Shown: positions 37,178 to 45,970 of the stretch, one piece after another | Position numbering within the stretch: the first letter of the stretch is position 1 | Layout: each line of letters starts with the position of its first letter | Source of the DNA: Streptomyces marispadix | GTDB lineage: Bacteria; Actinomycetota; Actinomycetes; Streptomycetales; Streptomycetaceae | Length of the DNA: 64,000 nt | Direction of reading: 5' to 3' | Assembly: GCF_022524345.1 (NCBI RefSeq) | Contig: NZ_JAKWJU010000002.1 | Coordinates: 1,302,001 to 1,366,000 of the forward strand | Program-made: the position numbers and the translations under genes | The notes under the pieces: model-generated | Seen by the model: the letters and a program-made list of their open reading frames with translations, nothing else | Told to the model about the DNA's origin: nothing | Databases searched by the model: none

Positions 37178-38566
37178 ATGACGAAGATAGTAGTGATCGG
37201 TGCCGGCATGGGCGGATTGGCGACCGCGCTGTTCTGCGCCCGGCGCGGCCACACGGTCACCGTGCTGGAGCGGGACGACCGGCCCAAACCCGATGCCTCG
37301 GCCGACGAGGATTTCCGGTCCTGGGAGCGGGCCGGGGTGCCGCACGCCCGGCAGGGCCACAACTTCCTCGGCCTCTCCAGCAGGGTCATGCGCGAGGAGG
37401 CGCCTGACGTGCTCGACGCCGTCGCCGCCCGCGGCGCGCCGCGGGTACCCGTACCGGGTGCCGGCGAGGACGAGAACCTGCTGTCCCGACGCCTCGTCTA
37501 CGAGGGAGCGCTTCGCCGGATCGTCGATGCGGAGCCGGGCGTCGAGGTGTACCCGGGGACGTCCGCCGAGGGCCTGGTGACACGGGGCGAGGCCGCCGGA
37601 GTGCCGCACGTCGTGGGCGTGCGGCTGCCCGGAGGCGAGGAGATCGCCGCGGACCTCGTCGTCGACGCGGCGGGGCGGCGGGCGCGTTCGGACCGGTGGC
37701 TGGCCGAGGCAGGCTGCCGTGCGGCGGTGGAGACCGCTCAGCCCTGCGGATTCCACTACCTCACACAGCACTTCCGGCTGCGTGAGGGCGAGTCGTTCCC
37801 CCGGTCGACGGTGCCGATCTACGCGAAGCTGGATTACACGAAGCTCGTCGTGTTCGCCGCGGACAACGGCTGCTTCCAGGTGTCCATGACCGTGGCGACC
37901 GGAGATCCGCTGCGCCACCGCCTTCGGGAGCCCGGGGTGTACCAGCGCTTCCTGGAGACGGTGCCGTTGACGGTTCCGTGGCTGGAGCGCAGTACGCCGA
38001 TGGACGAGCCGCACCCGATGGCCCGGCTGGAGGACCGGTGGCGCCGGCTGGTCAGCGGTGGAGTCCCCGTCGTCGCCGGGTACTTGCTGCTGGGCGATGC
38101 GGCGATGCAGACCAATCCCGCCTTCGGGCGCGGCGTACCGCTCGCCTTCCTACAGGCCCGGCGTCTTGCCGAGACGGTCGAGGCGGCCCGCGCCGATCCG
38201 GCCGGTTTCACCGTGCAGTTCGACGAGTGGGCAGAGCAGCACCTCGGGGTGTGGTTCAACGCCCAACTGGCCAGCTCCCGCGAACAGAGGGAGCACATCG
38301 AGGCCGGCGTCCGCGGTGAGCCGGTGCCGCCGGCGAGCAGCCGGGTGAGCCGCTTCCTCGACGCACTGGCCGTCCTCAGCGAAGAGCAGCCGGACATCGA
38401 TGCCGTACAGCTTCAGTTCTTCAATATGCTCATGACGCCTCAGGCGCTGCTGAGCCACCCCGTCGCGGCTCCGAGAGTCCACGACCATCTCCGGGAGCAC
38501 GGGGACCCTGCCGCTCCCGCACGCGGCCCGGACCGGGCGGAGTTCGAACGGCTCGTCACAGGCTGA
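37178..38566 (+). CDS. FAD-dependent monooxygenase/oxidoreductase
   Basis: A 462-residue flavoprotein. IVVIGAGMGGLATALFCARR binds the FAD ADP moiety; LLLGDAAMQTNPAFGRG is the GD motif contacting the ribityl chain. It resembles hydroxylase-fold oxidoreductases that act on small aromatics but is not a standard PHBH. ATG 37178 is the last of two close in-frame ATGs (the other is 37166). It is first of three genes (oxygenase, O-methyltransferase, aldolase) transcribed away from rppA and probably hydroxylates the naphthalene core. Confidence 0.85.
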   Translation: MTKIVVIGAGMGGLATALFCARRGHTVTVLERDDRPKPDASADEDFRSWERAGVPHARQGHNFLGLSSRVMREEAPDVLDAVAARGAPRVPVPGAGEDENLLSRRLVYEGALRRIVDAEPGVEVYPGTSAEGLVTRGEAAGVPHVVGVRLPGGEEIAADLVVDAAGRRARSDRWLAEAGCRAAVETAQPCGFHYLTQHFRLREGESFPRSTVPIYAKLDYTKLVVFAADNGCFQVSMTVATGDPLRHRLREPGVYQRFLETVPLTVPWLERSTPMDEPHPMARLEDRWRRLVSGGVPVVAGYLLLGDAAMQTNPAFGRGVPLAFLQARRLAETVEAARADPAGFTVQFDEWAEQHLGVWFNAQLASSREQREHIEAGVRGEPVPPASSRVSRFLDALAVLSEEQPDIDAVQLQFFNMLMTPQALLSHPVAAPRVHDHLREHGDPAAPARGPDRAEFERLVTG

Positions 38567-38606
38567 CCGGACACGTCGTCACGCACACCAGGAGAGGGAG
38601 ACCACC

Positions 38607-39626
38607 TTGACGGAGCAGAATGGACCGGGTCCCACGCTTGGGGCCATGGCAGACCTCACCGTCCCGCTGGCGATCCGGGTGGCGGCCACGCTGCGCATCG
38701 CCGACCACATCGCCGAAGGGGCACGCACCGCAACGGAGTTGGCGAAGAGGGCGGAGGTGCGGCCGGGGCCGCTCGGCACGGTACTCAACCGGCTGGCCGC
38801 GACCGGGGTGCTCAGCAAGGACGAGTCCGGCCGGTACGGACTGACGCCTCACAGCGAGGCCCTGCGCGACGGCCATCCGTCCCGCATACGCCGCCGCCTC
38901 GACATGGAGGGCGCACTCGGCCGGGCCGAACTCTCCTTCGTGGAACTGCTGGGAACGCTGCGCACCGGCCGGAACGCCTACCGCGCGCGGTACGGACGTT
39001 CCCTGTGGGAGGACCTGGCCGCCGATGCCGCGCTCTCGGAGTCCTTCGACGAGATGATGGCGTTCAACATGAGCGAGGTGGTGCGCTCCATCCTCGCGGC
39101 GTACGACTGGAGTTCGCTCAAGAGCGTGGTCGACGTGGGCGGCGGGAACGGGGCCCTGCTGGCGAACCTCCTCAGCGAGCACCCGAACCTGCGCGGCGGG
39201 CTTGTGGACCTGCCCCAGTCGGCAGAGGCGGCCGGGCGCACCTTCGAAGCGGCGGGTCTGGCGGACCGCGTCGACGTCTTTCCGCAGAGCTTCTTCGATC
39301 CCCTCCCGGCCGGCGCCGACGCCTACCTGCTCTCCGATGTGCTGCACGACTGGGCAGACGAAGAGGCGAAGGCCGTACTGCGGCGCTGCGCCGAGGCGGC
39401 CGGAGAGGGCGGACAGGTGTGTGTCATCGGCGAGTTCGGCGCTGACGGCGAGTCGCCGAGCACGGCCATGGACATGCGGATGCTTGCCTTCGTGGACGGC
39501 CAGGAGCGCCCGATCAGCCAGATCGGGAAGCTCGCCGAGGACTGCGGGCTCGCGATCTCGGGCGTACACACGGCGGGCGAGATCTCGGTCGTCGTTCTGC
39601 GGGCTGACGCGGGGAGGACGGCATGA
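38607..39626 (+). CDS. Family 2 O-methyltransferase
   Basis: A 339-residue SAM methyltransferase of the plant-caffeate/bacterial polyketide OMT type. The N-terminal winged-helix dimerisation domain (residues ~10-100) includes TATELAKRAEVRPGPLGTVL; motif I is VVDVGGGNGAL; the catalytic His lies in LSDVLHDWAD. The TTG start has AGGAGAGGGAG upstream. Its stop overlaps the aldolase start (ATGA). It likely methylates a phenol of the RppA-derived naphthalene. Confidence 0.9.
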   Translation: MTEQNGPGPTLGAMADLTVPLAIRVAATLRIADHIAEGARTATELAKRAEVRPGPLGTVLNRLAATGVLSKDESGRYGLTPHSEALRDGHPSRIRRRLDMEGALGRAELSFVELLGTLRTGRNAYRARYGRSLWEDLAADAALSESFDEMMAFNMSEVVRSILAAYDWSSLKSVVDVGGGNGALLANLLSEHPNLRGGLVDLPQSAEAAGRTFEAAGLADRVDVFPQSFFDPLPAGADAYLLSDVLHDWADEEAKAVLRRCAEAAGEGGQVCVIGEFGADGESPSTAMDMRMLAFVDGQERPISQIGKLAEDCGLAISGVHTAGEISVVVLRADAGRTA

Positions 39627-40387
39627 CGGCGCGTTCGATCGACCTTGTGCCGCCCACCTTCGATTCGGTGGAGGACGAGCGGCGGCACCGCAAGGAGAGG
39701 CTGGCTGCATCGCTGCGCCTGTTCGCCTCGTTCGGATACGAGGACGGCGTCGCCGGGCACATCTCGACCCGGGATCCCGAGCACCAGGACTGTTTCTGGA
39801 TCAACCCCGTCGGGATGCCGTTCTCGCTGATACGGGTGAGCGACCTCATCCTGGTCGACGACCGGGGCGAGGTCGTCGCGGGAGACCACGAGACCCATGA
39901 GGCGCCGTTCTCGATCCACTCCGCGGTCTATCGGGCCCGGAAGGGCGCACAGGCCGTCGCCCACAGCCACTCCATCCACGGACGGGCGCTGTCCTCGCTC
40001 GGTGTGCCGGTGGAGCCCTACACCCAGGATGCGTGCGCCTTCTTCAACGATCAGGGATACCTGGACGACTACACCGGGGTGGTGCTCGACGAGGCCGAGG
40101 GCAAACGCCTCGCCGACGCCCTCGGGGAGGCCAAGGGCGTGATCCTCCGCAACCACGGCCTGCTCACGGTCGGCGAATCGGTCGACGCGGCCACCTGGTG
40201 GTTCATCTCCATGGAACGGTCCTGCCAGGCCCAGCTCCTGGCCGAGGCAGCCGGGAATCCGGTCCGGATCGACGAGGAGAACGCAGCGCGCACGCATAAG
40301 CAACTCGGCGGAGAGTTCGTGGGTTGGCTGAACTTTCAGCCGCTCTACCGGCAGATGGTGCACCTGCAACCGGACCTGCTGGACTGA
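39623..40387 (+). CDS. Class II aldolase/adducin-fold protein
   Basis: A 254-residue metal-dependent protein of the fuculose-phosphate aldolase/adducin fold. Likely ligands: H of GHISTRDP, HSH in AHSHSIHG, and H of RNHGLLTVG. The fold includes aromatic decarboxylases and the non-haem iron oxygenases CloR/NovR of antibiotic pathways, so a tailoring role on an aromatic intermediate is plausible. It is translationally coupled to the methyltransferase by a four-base overlap and ends the operon. Confidence 0.82.
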   Translation: MTARSIDLVPPTFDSVEDERRHRKERLAASLRLFASFGYEDGVAGHISTRDPEHQDCFWINPVGMPFSLIRVSDLILVDDRGEVVAGDHETHEAPFSIHSAVYRARKGAQAVAHSHSIHGRALSSLGVPVEPYTQDACAFFNDQGYLDDYTGVVLDEAEGKRLADALGEAKGVILRNHGLLTVGESVDAATWWFISMERSCQAQLLAEAAGNPVRIDEENAARTHKQLGGEFVGWLNFQPLYRQMVHLQPDLLD

Positions 40388-41564
40388 CGACCGCCGACCA
40401 TCGACCGCCGGACACGGATCACGCCTGCTCCAGGCCCCGAACTGTGCGGCCCTACCTGGACGACCGCTCCGGGCCGCAGCGCCCTACCGGTCACACACTT
40501 CTGCGAGCCGACGCGGTTTCAGTTTCGGGTGCCGAGCGCACACGCGGTGCGTATGAGGGCGAAACAGACGGTGGCCCGCGGAAGACGCCGAGCGGCGCTT
40601 TCGCGGGCCATCGATGTGGTGCCCTGCCGAAGGCCGGGTCGACCGGCCCCGGTTCAGATCTCGAAGTACGGGTGGAAGGCAGCTCTGACGTGCACAGAAT
40701 CAGGAGGTCGGATGGGTCGGTGCACCGCGGGTGTGCAGCGCGAGCATTCCTTCTTCCGCCCTACGCGGCAGGCAGCCGCTTCGTGGGCGGTTCTGACTCA
40801 CTGCCAAGTTCAACTGCTGTCGGGCCAGGCAATTCCGTAAGGCCCGAGCAAGCAATCCACCGGTGCCGTAGGGCAGTTCCCCACCGGAGAAGGTGAGCCG
40901 ACTTTCGGGGGATGTCGTGATCGCGGTCGGCAGGCACGGTGAAGAGGTGCCTTCGCCGCTCTGGCGGGGATCGCGCTACGAGCACAAGACGGCCGGGCGG
41001 GGGCCGCTCCGAGGGGACTCGTCCGACAAGCCCGGCCCCGAACGCAGCGGTGTTCAGTGACGGCCGGGGTCCTTTGACTGCACGGCACCAGCTCGGGTCG
41101 GGAGCCGTTCAAGCTCGCTGGCCGCACCCACACGCCGAGGTTCGCCCGTTCTCCGTCGCGGGTTCGGGACTGTTCACACGGGCCCCGGGTCCGACCGGCG
41201 GTCAACTTCTCCCCAACAGGCCCGAACCAGCGCGTCGTGGACGAAAACGACGCAACGCCCGTTCCGCATGGAGCGGTTCACGGCAGACGCGCAACAACTC
41301 GGTGATCGACAGGCCCAATTCATGTGCCGACGTCTCGTGCGAGACGAGGGTCATTGATGGGTCATTGATGCCTTGGGATTCGGCCGTGTTGTCGGGTGCA
41401 GCACGATTCATCCATGCCGAGTCTGCTCATATGCAGAGCACTATCGCTCCTGCCACTGCATTTGCCTCTACCGTCGAACCTGTCTGCGGACTGTGCACCG
41501 TGGTCGGCGCACGAACAGTGCCGCGGGGGAACGCGACACAGCGGATCCGTTGAGGAGGCCGAGG
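40388..41564. other. Gene-poor relic region after the rppA cluster
   Basis: Nearly 1.2 kb without a supported gene. It contains repeat copy 1 (40531-40670) and several short frames with no ribosome site. One minus-strand frame near 41355-41202 (MTLVSHETSAHELGLSITEL...) has coding-like composition but is short and unrecognised. This marks the start of an accessory zone. Confidence 0.45.
40531..40670 (+). repeat. Direct repeat copy 1 with hairpin (divergent)
   Basis: Related to copies at 49573 and 55924: a GCACACG-like lead, GAAACAGACGGTG, then a hairpin TGGCCCGCG (40572-40580)/CGCGGGCCA (40602-40610), then GGCCCCGGTTCAGAT. On the minus strand it follows a C-terminal coding remnant ending FEI and a stop. 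Confidence 0.6.
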
Positions 41565-43163
41565 GTGGCAGCACTAACGTGCTCAACATGCGGGGCACTT
41601 ATCCAGACCGACGGCACATCGCCATGTCCGTGCGTGCTCATGGCCGCGGCAGAGGTCGACCGGGCCTTCGAGACGTTCCAGTACAGGTGGGACCCCGTCC
41701 CGTCCAAGCGTGCCAAGACCACCGCACCGCCTGCACCTGCCTCGGACGACACAGACGACTCGCGTCCGGGCCGACGCGGCAAGACCCTTCTCATGGCCAT
41801 CGCAGCGGCCGCGGCGTTCGGGACAGTGGCATTCAGCGTGCAGTCGTTGAACGACGGTGAGACGAGAGACGAGAGCGGCGGCGCGCCGTCCCTCTTGCTT
41901 CCACCCGGCCTGGGCGGCACTGACCCGGGTGATGCGACCGGCGACGGCCCACCCGCCGGGGGTGGTTCCTCGGACTGGTCGGACCAAGTCAGTGATGATG
42001 ACGGTGGGTTGCACCCTGATATGCCGCCCCCCAAGCGGCACCACGATGACCCCGCACCTCAGCCCCCGTCGGACGACGGCGGTGGCGCCCCACCCAGCAA
42101 CGGTGGAGGCATCCCGCCCAGCAACGGCGGAGGCGCCCCACCCAGCAACGGTGGAGGCATCCCGCCCAGCGACGACGGAGGCGCCCCACCCAACGGCGGC
42201 GGAGGAACCCCGCCCAGCGACGACGGAGGCGCCCCACCCAACGGCGGCGGAGGAACCCCGCCCAGCGACGACGGAGGCGCCCCACCCAACGGCGGCGGAG
42301 GAACCCCACCGAACGACGACGGAGGAACCCCGCCCAACGGCGGCGGAGGCAGCTCGTCGAACAAGGGCCACGGATTGGACAGGCTGCTGGGCAGAGTCGG
42401 TGGCCTGCTCGACGGTGGCGGCCGCAGCCACCACGGCGGTGGTCACCAGGGTGGCGGCGGCAGCCAAGTCGGAGGCGGTCACCAGCAGGGCGGTCCGCAG
42501 GGCGGAGGCCACCAAGGCGGCGGCGGTCCGCAGGGCGGAGGCCACCAAGGCGGCGGCGGTCCCCAGGGCGGGGGCGGTCCTCAGGGTGGCGGTGGCCACC
42601 AGGGCGGAGGCCACCAAGGCGGAGGCGGTCCGCAAGGCGGAGGCCACCACGGTGGGGGCGGTCCTCAGGGTGGCGGTCCTCAGGGCGGCGGTGGCCACCA
42701 AGGCGGTGGTCACCAGGGCGGAGGCCAGCAAGGCGGAGGCCCCCAGGGCGGCGGTGGCCACCAAGGCGGTGGTCACCAGGGTGGTGGCGGTCCCCAAGGC
42801 GGAGGCCCCCAGGGCGGCGGCGGTCCGCAAGGCGGAGGCGGCCCGCAGGGCGGAGGCCACCAAGGCGGCGGCGCCCAGCAGGGCGGAGGCCACCAAGGCG
42901 GCGGTCCCCAGCAAGGTGGTGGCGGTCCCCAAGGCGGAGGCCAACAAGGCGGCGGTCCGCAAGGCGGCGGCGCGCAACAAGGCGGAGGCGGTCCCCAAGG
43001 CGGCGGCCAACAAGGCGGCGGTCCGCAGGGTGGCGGCGCCCAGCAAGGCGGCGGCCCGCAGGGCGGCGGTCCCCAGCAAGGTGGTGGCGGTCCCCAAGGC
43101 GGAGGCCAACAAGGCGGCGGCGGTCCGCAAGGCGGCGCCCAGCAAGGGGGAGGCCCCCGCTAG
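41565..43163 (+). CDS. Zinc-ribbon, single-TM protein with QGGG-repeat tail
   Basis: A 532-residue paralogue of the protein at 415. GTG 41565 has TGAGGAGG upstream. The N-terminus again has C6, C9, C21 and C23 (TCSTCGALIQTDGTSPCPC), then an acidic-basic linker and a membrane segment near residues 68-87 (TLLMAIAAAAAFGTVAFSV). The outer part has PPSNGGG/PPSDDGG repeats (~42080-42350) and a ~240-residue tail of QGGG, HQGGG and PQGGG units. The tail is likely extended outside the cell and His-rich enough to bind metal or stick to surfaces. No known function. Confidence 0.75.
   Translation: MAALTCSTCGALIQTDGTSPCPCVLMAAAEVDRAFETFQYRWDPVPSKRAKTTAPPAPASDDTDDSRPGRRGKTLLMAIAAAAAFGTVAFSVQSLNDGETRDESGGAPSLLLPPGLGGTDPGDATGDGPPAGGGSSDWSDQVSDDDGGLHPDMPPPKRHHDDPAPQPPSDDGGGAPPSNGGGIPPSNGGGAPPSNGGGIPPSDDGGAPPNGGGGTPPSDDGGAPPNGGGGTPPSDDGGAPPNGGGGTPPNDDGGTPPNGGGGSSSNKGHGLDRLLGRVGGLLDGGGRSHHGGGHQGGGGSQVGGGHQQGGPQGGGHQGGGGPQGGGHQGGGGPQGGGGPQGGGGHQGGGHQGGGGPQGGGHHGGGGPQGGGPQGGGGHQGGGHQGGGQQGGGPQGGGGHQGGGHQGGGGPQGGGPQGGGGPQGGGGPQGGGHQGGGAQQGGGHQGGGPQQGGGGPQGGGQQGGGPQGGGAQQGGGGPQGGGQQGGGPQGGGAQQGGGPQGGGPQQGGGGPQGGGQQGGGGPQGGAQQGGGPR
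42430..43160 (+). repeat. Coding tandem repeats for (H/P/Q)QGGG units
   Basis: About 730 bases of imperfect 9- to 15-base units on a CAGGGCGG/CAAGGCGG core, all in frame. The protein repeat is stricter than the DNA repeat, which varies at third positions, so selection on the protein is plausible. Confidence 0.85.
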
Positions 43164-43212
43164 GGCCCGTACCGAAAGTTGATCCGACCCAGGTGCTCAC
43201 GGTGCGCCGCGA

Positions 43213-43452
43213 AGAGACTTGGGGCACCGTGACCCGGGCTTCACGCTGAGGACGTACCCGCGTCTCATGCCGACAGCCAGGCACGTAGGCGGCGGGCCGT
43301 CGACGGGACACCCCGCGGCGCGACCGTCGGCGGCGAACCGGAGGCCACTCAGCTCGACGCTCCGCGCACGAACGGCCGTGGGCCGCACCTCCCAGAGCGG
43401 GAAGTGCGGCCCACGGCCCGTTACGGCCCAGGAGAGCGAACGGGCGCTCTGA
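43213..43452 (+). pseudogene. C-terminal remnant of a tyrosine recombinase (integrase)
   Basis: The frame encodes LGHRDPGFTLRTYPRLMP, matching the last active-site block of phage-type tyrosine integrases: the H of LGH and the nucleophilic Y of RTYxRLM. Everything upstream (the Arg and catalytic domain) is missing; the frame starts just after the QGGG gene. It shows that an integrated element once ended here. Confidence 0.65.
43374..43418. terminator. Strong 15-bp hairpin after the integrase relic
   Basis: GGCCGTGGGCCGCAC (43374-43388) pairs perfectly with GTGCGGCCCACGGCC (43404-43418) around a 15-base loop. No T-run. Could act on either strand. Confidence 0.6.
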
Positions 43453-43802
43453 CCTGCGTCGTTTCCAGCGGTCGAAGTACAGCCGGGAAACCATGTCGAC
43501 CTGCGGGGCCCGGCATGCGCAGTGGCCGGTGCACAACGGGTGCACATGGTGAGTTCACCAGCGTCGTCCTGCCGAAGGCGAACTGGGACGCCGAGGTCAC
43601 AACCGGCAGTGCACACGCGGTTCTTACGCTCCGACGTGGCGGCCGTGAAGACCCCCCGGCTCAATCGGTCCGCCGAAGGCGACTCGGAAGGCGCCCCTGC
43701 ACGTAGCCACAAGGGAGGCCCCATCCGGCGGGTGCGCCGCCCCTCACGGGCCGAACTCCAGCGCAACGCCGATCGGTTGCACGACAACCCCAATGGCGTG
43801 GT

Positions 43803-44600
43803 TCACGTGAGGGTCGTGGCTGCTGCGACCGCCAGACCCAGTGCGGCGCAGACTCCGAGGGTCCGCAGGACGCTCCAGCGCAGCTTGAAGATCATCAGGA
43901 GGGCTGCGGCCGTGATGGCGACGGCGGTCGGGCGAACAGTGCTGAGGTCGGGGAGTTGGAGCTCCAGCGGTCCCCGACTGCCTGCGTCGACATCGGCGAA
44001 GAGGGTGTGCAGCGCGAAGTAGAGGCCCAGGTAGGTCGGCTTCGTGAACGATCTCCGCGAGCCTCCACAGCACCGGATCCATCAGCCTGTACCGGCGCAG
44101 GATCGTCTCGAAGGAGCAGTCATCGCCGTGATGGCCGAGCTCGACCCCGCGCATGTCGAACGGTGTTGCGTCTTCGGGTACTTGGGGCGGGATCGGTGAC
44201 GAAGACGAACTCGGCGTCCTGGTCGAGGTGCCGGCGGATCAGCCAGGCACAGGCGGCCCGGTCGATGTGGATTCGAGCACGGGTTGCCCACTTCACGCCT
44301 GCTCCTTCTCGGGACGTCCTGCCCTGGCGGCGGTCGCGCCGGGCGGGGTGAATTCATCGGCCAGGGTCCGGACGGCCGCGTGTGCGCGCTCGCGCTCCGG
44401 GGGTGGGAAGAAGTCGCGCCGCCCGATGCGCCGCAGCTCCGCCCGCAGTCTGCGCACCGACCCCGCCGTGCCGCTCCCCGCCCTGATGGCCTCACAGGCC
44501 GCCTCGATGACCGCCCGGTACTCGGCGGCGCGGGCGTCCGCCATGAACTGCGCGAGCTCGCGCTCCTGAGTGAGCGTCGAAGGCCGGGCCGGCCAGAACG
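43803..44600 (-). pseudogene. Collapsed chrB-chrA chromate resistance relic
   Basis: Three frames in order, reading leftward, spell ChrB and then ChrA. Around 44590-44293: a ChrB N-domain part (ERELAQFMADARAAEYRAV, then RRDFFPPPERERA). From 44296: KWATRARIHIDRAACAWLIR. After one extra base near 44190: FDMRGVELGHHGDDCSFETI and LWRLAEIVHEADL, the ChrB C-domain. From about 44040 the frame shifts again into a ChrA-like C-terminal membrane segment (YLGLYFALHTLF, then ITAAALLMIFKLRWSVLRTL), ending at TGA 43803. The end of ChrB and nearly all of ChrA are missing, so a deletion has joined them. It cannot be functional. Confidence 0.75.
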
Positions 44601-44700
44601 TCCGCAGGCCCCGTACGGCGCGAGTCCGATCACGACGAGGCTTGCAGTACGTCCGGCCCCCGAAGGCGAACGACCTGAAGCGCGATGACGCCGAACTCTC

Positions 44701-45873
44701 TCAGCCCGAAGGGGGATTCCAGGCGAAGGCGGCCCCGGTCGCCCCCGTCAGCAACGGGGTGGGAATGACGGAGGCGATGGAGTCGCGCACGGCGGCTGCG
44801 GCGCGGTTGCGGGTCTGCAGGATGCGGCCGAGCCGACCGGACGTACGGGCCATCCGCTGGGTGCGGGGGCGGCGGACAGCGTCGTAGACGCTCAAGCCGT
44901 CGTCGACTCCCGATCGTTCGACGGCGGCCGCAAGGGTCACGGCGTCCTCGATCGCGAGGCAGGCTCCTTGGCCGATGTCGGGTGTGACCGCGTGGGCGGC
45001 GTCGCCGAGCAGGGCCACGCGGCCGTGGACGAAGGTGGGCAGTCTCGCGTGCAGGTAGTACACGTCGTGACGCAGCAGGCTCTCTTCCGGGGTGGCGGCG
45101 AGCAGTTCGGGGATGGGGGCGTGCCAGTCCCGGAAGCGGCTTACCACCTGACCCAAGTCGTGTTCAAGGGTGGCGTGTTCGGGGACGCTTTCGCCGGCGA
45201 ACCAGTAGATCTGACCGTCGTTGATCGCGGCGACTCCGAAGCGGGCGCCGCGTCCCCACGTCTCCGTGAGGATCGGCGCGACGCCCAGAGATGCGGCTCT
45301 CCGGGCGGGGACGATCCCGCGCCAGACCGTGTAACCGGCATAGTCAGCCCCTTGATAGCCGGGCAGCAGCGCCGCGCGAAGCGCGCTGCCCACGCCGTCC
45401 GCGGCCACGACCAGATCGGCCGTCTCTGTGACCGGGCCTTGTGCCGTGTCGAAGGTGACCGAGGATGAATCGGCCGCGGTGGTGACGCTCGCGGCGCGAT
45501 GACCGGTGTGCAGCTCCGCGGCGTCGAGACCCGTCATGAGCAGACGGTGCATCTCGGCACGATGCAACGCGTAGAAGGGCGCACCGTAGCGACGCTCGAT
45601 ACCGGGCGCTGGAATCCGTGCCACGCGCCTGCCCGCTCGCAGTCGTATCTCCAGCCCGTCCTGACGCAGACCGCGATCGCGCAGAGCCGCACCCAGGCCG
45701 AGATGATCCAGCGCCTTGACGGCATTCGGCGCGATGCCCAGACCCGCACCGACCGGCCCGATGAGCGGTGCCTGCTCATAGAGCGCCACATGCCACCCGA
45801 TGCGCTGCAACGCCTGGGCCGCTGTCAGGCCGCCGATTCCCGCGCCGACTACAAGCGCCTTGCTCGGGCCCAT
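44701..45873 (-). CDS. FAD-dependent aromatic monooxygenase (PHBH fold)
   Basis: A 390-residue class A flavoprotein hydroxylase. ALVVGAGIGGLTAAQALQRI binds FAD; VVAADGVGSALR is the DG motif; LLGDAAHAVTPDIGQGACLA the GD motif. ATG 45873 has AGGAGGGG upstream; an earlier GTG is possible. It is divergent from a TetR regulator, with a perfect 15-bp palindrome between them, which suggests induction by its substrate or a related toxic aromatic. Confidence 0.9.
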   Translation of the reverse strand: MGPSKALVVGAGIGGLTAAQALQRIGWHVALYEQAPLIGPVGAGLGIAPNAVKALDHLGLGAALRDRGLRQDGLEIRLRAGRRVARIPAPGIERRYGAPFYALHRAEMHRLLMTGLDAAELHTGHRAASVTTAADSSSVTFDTAQGPVTETADLVVAADGVGSALRAALLPGYQGADYAGYTVWRGIVPARRAASLGVAPILTETWGRGARFGVAAINDGQIYWFAGESVPEHATLEHDLGQVVSRFRDWHAPIPELLAATPEESLLRHDVYYLHARLPTFVHGRVALLGDAAHAVTPDIGQGACLAIEDAVTLAAAVERSGVDDGLSVYDAVRRPRTQRMARTSGRLGRILQTRNRAAAAVRDSIASVIPTPLLTGATGAAFAWNPPSG

Positions 45874-45900
45874 GGTTGCCACCCCTCCTGAACTCAATCA

Positions 45901-45915
45901 GTCGTTTCAAACGAC
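45901..45915. promoter_or_regulatory. Perfect palindromic TetR operator
   Basis: GTCGTTTCAAACGAC, 7-bp arms around a central C, in the 97-bp gap between the FAD monooxygenase and the TetR gene. Likely site of the TetR protein at 45971. Confidence 0.7.
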
Positions 45916-45970
45916 CACTTTAATCGAGTGTTATAGCATGTGCCCCCGACCGGCGACACAAGGAGGTGCG

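Noticed and set aside
23452..40387. Prenyltransferase or P450 that would make this a meroterpenoid or pigment cluster
   Set aside because: None of the genes shows such motifs.
40810..41205. Minus-strand frame in the gap after the aldolase-fold gene
   Set aside because: Composition is shadow-like and no family or ribosome site is visible.
42430..43160. Repeat array that could be mistaken for CRISPR
   Set aside because: Repeats are contiguous 9- to 15-base coding units without spacers and keep the reading frame.
43197..43793. Minus-strand frame across the integrase relic
   Set aside because: The plus strand holds the recognisable integrase end; the minus frame has no motif.
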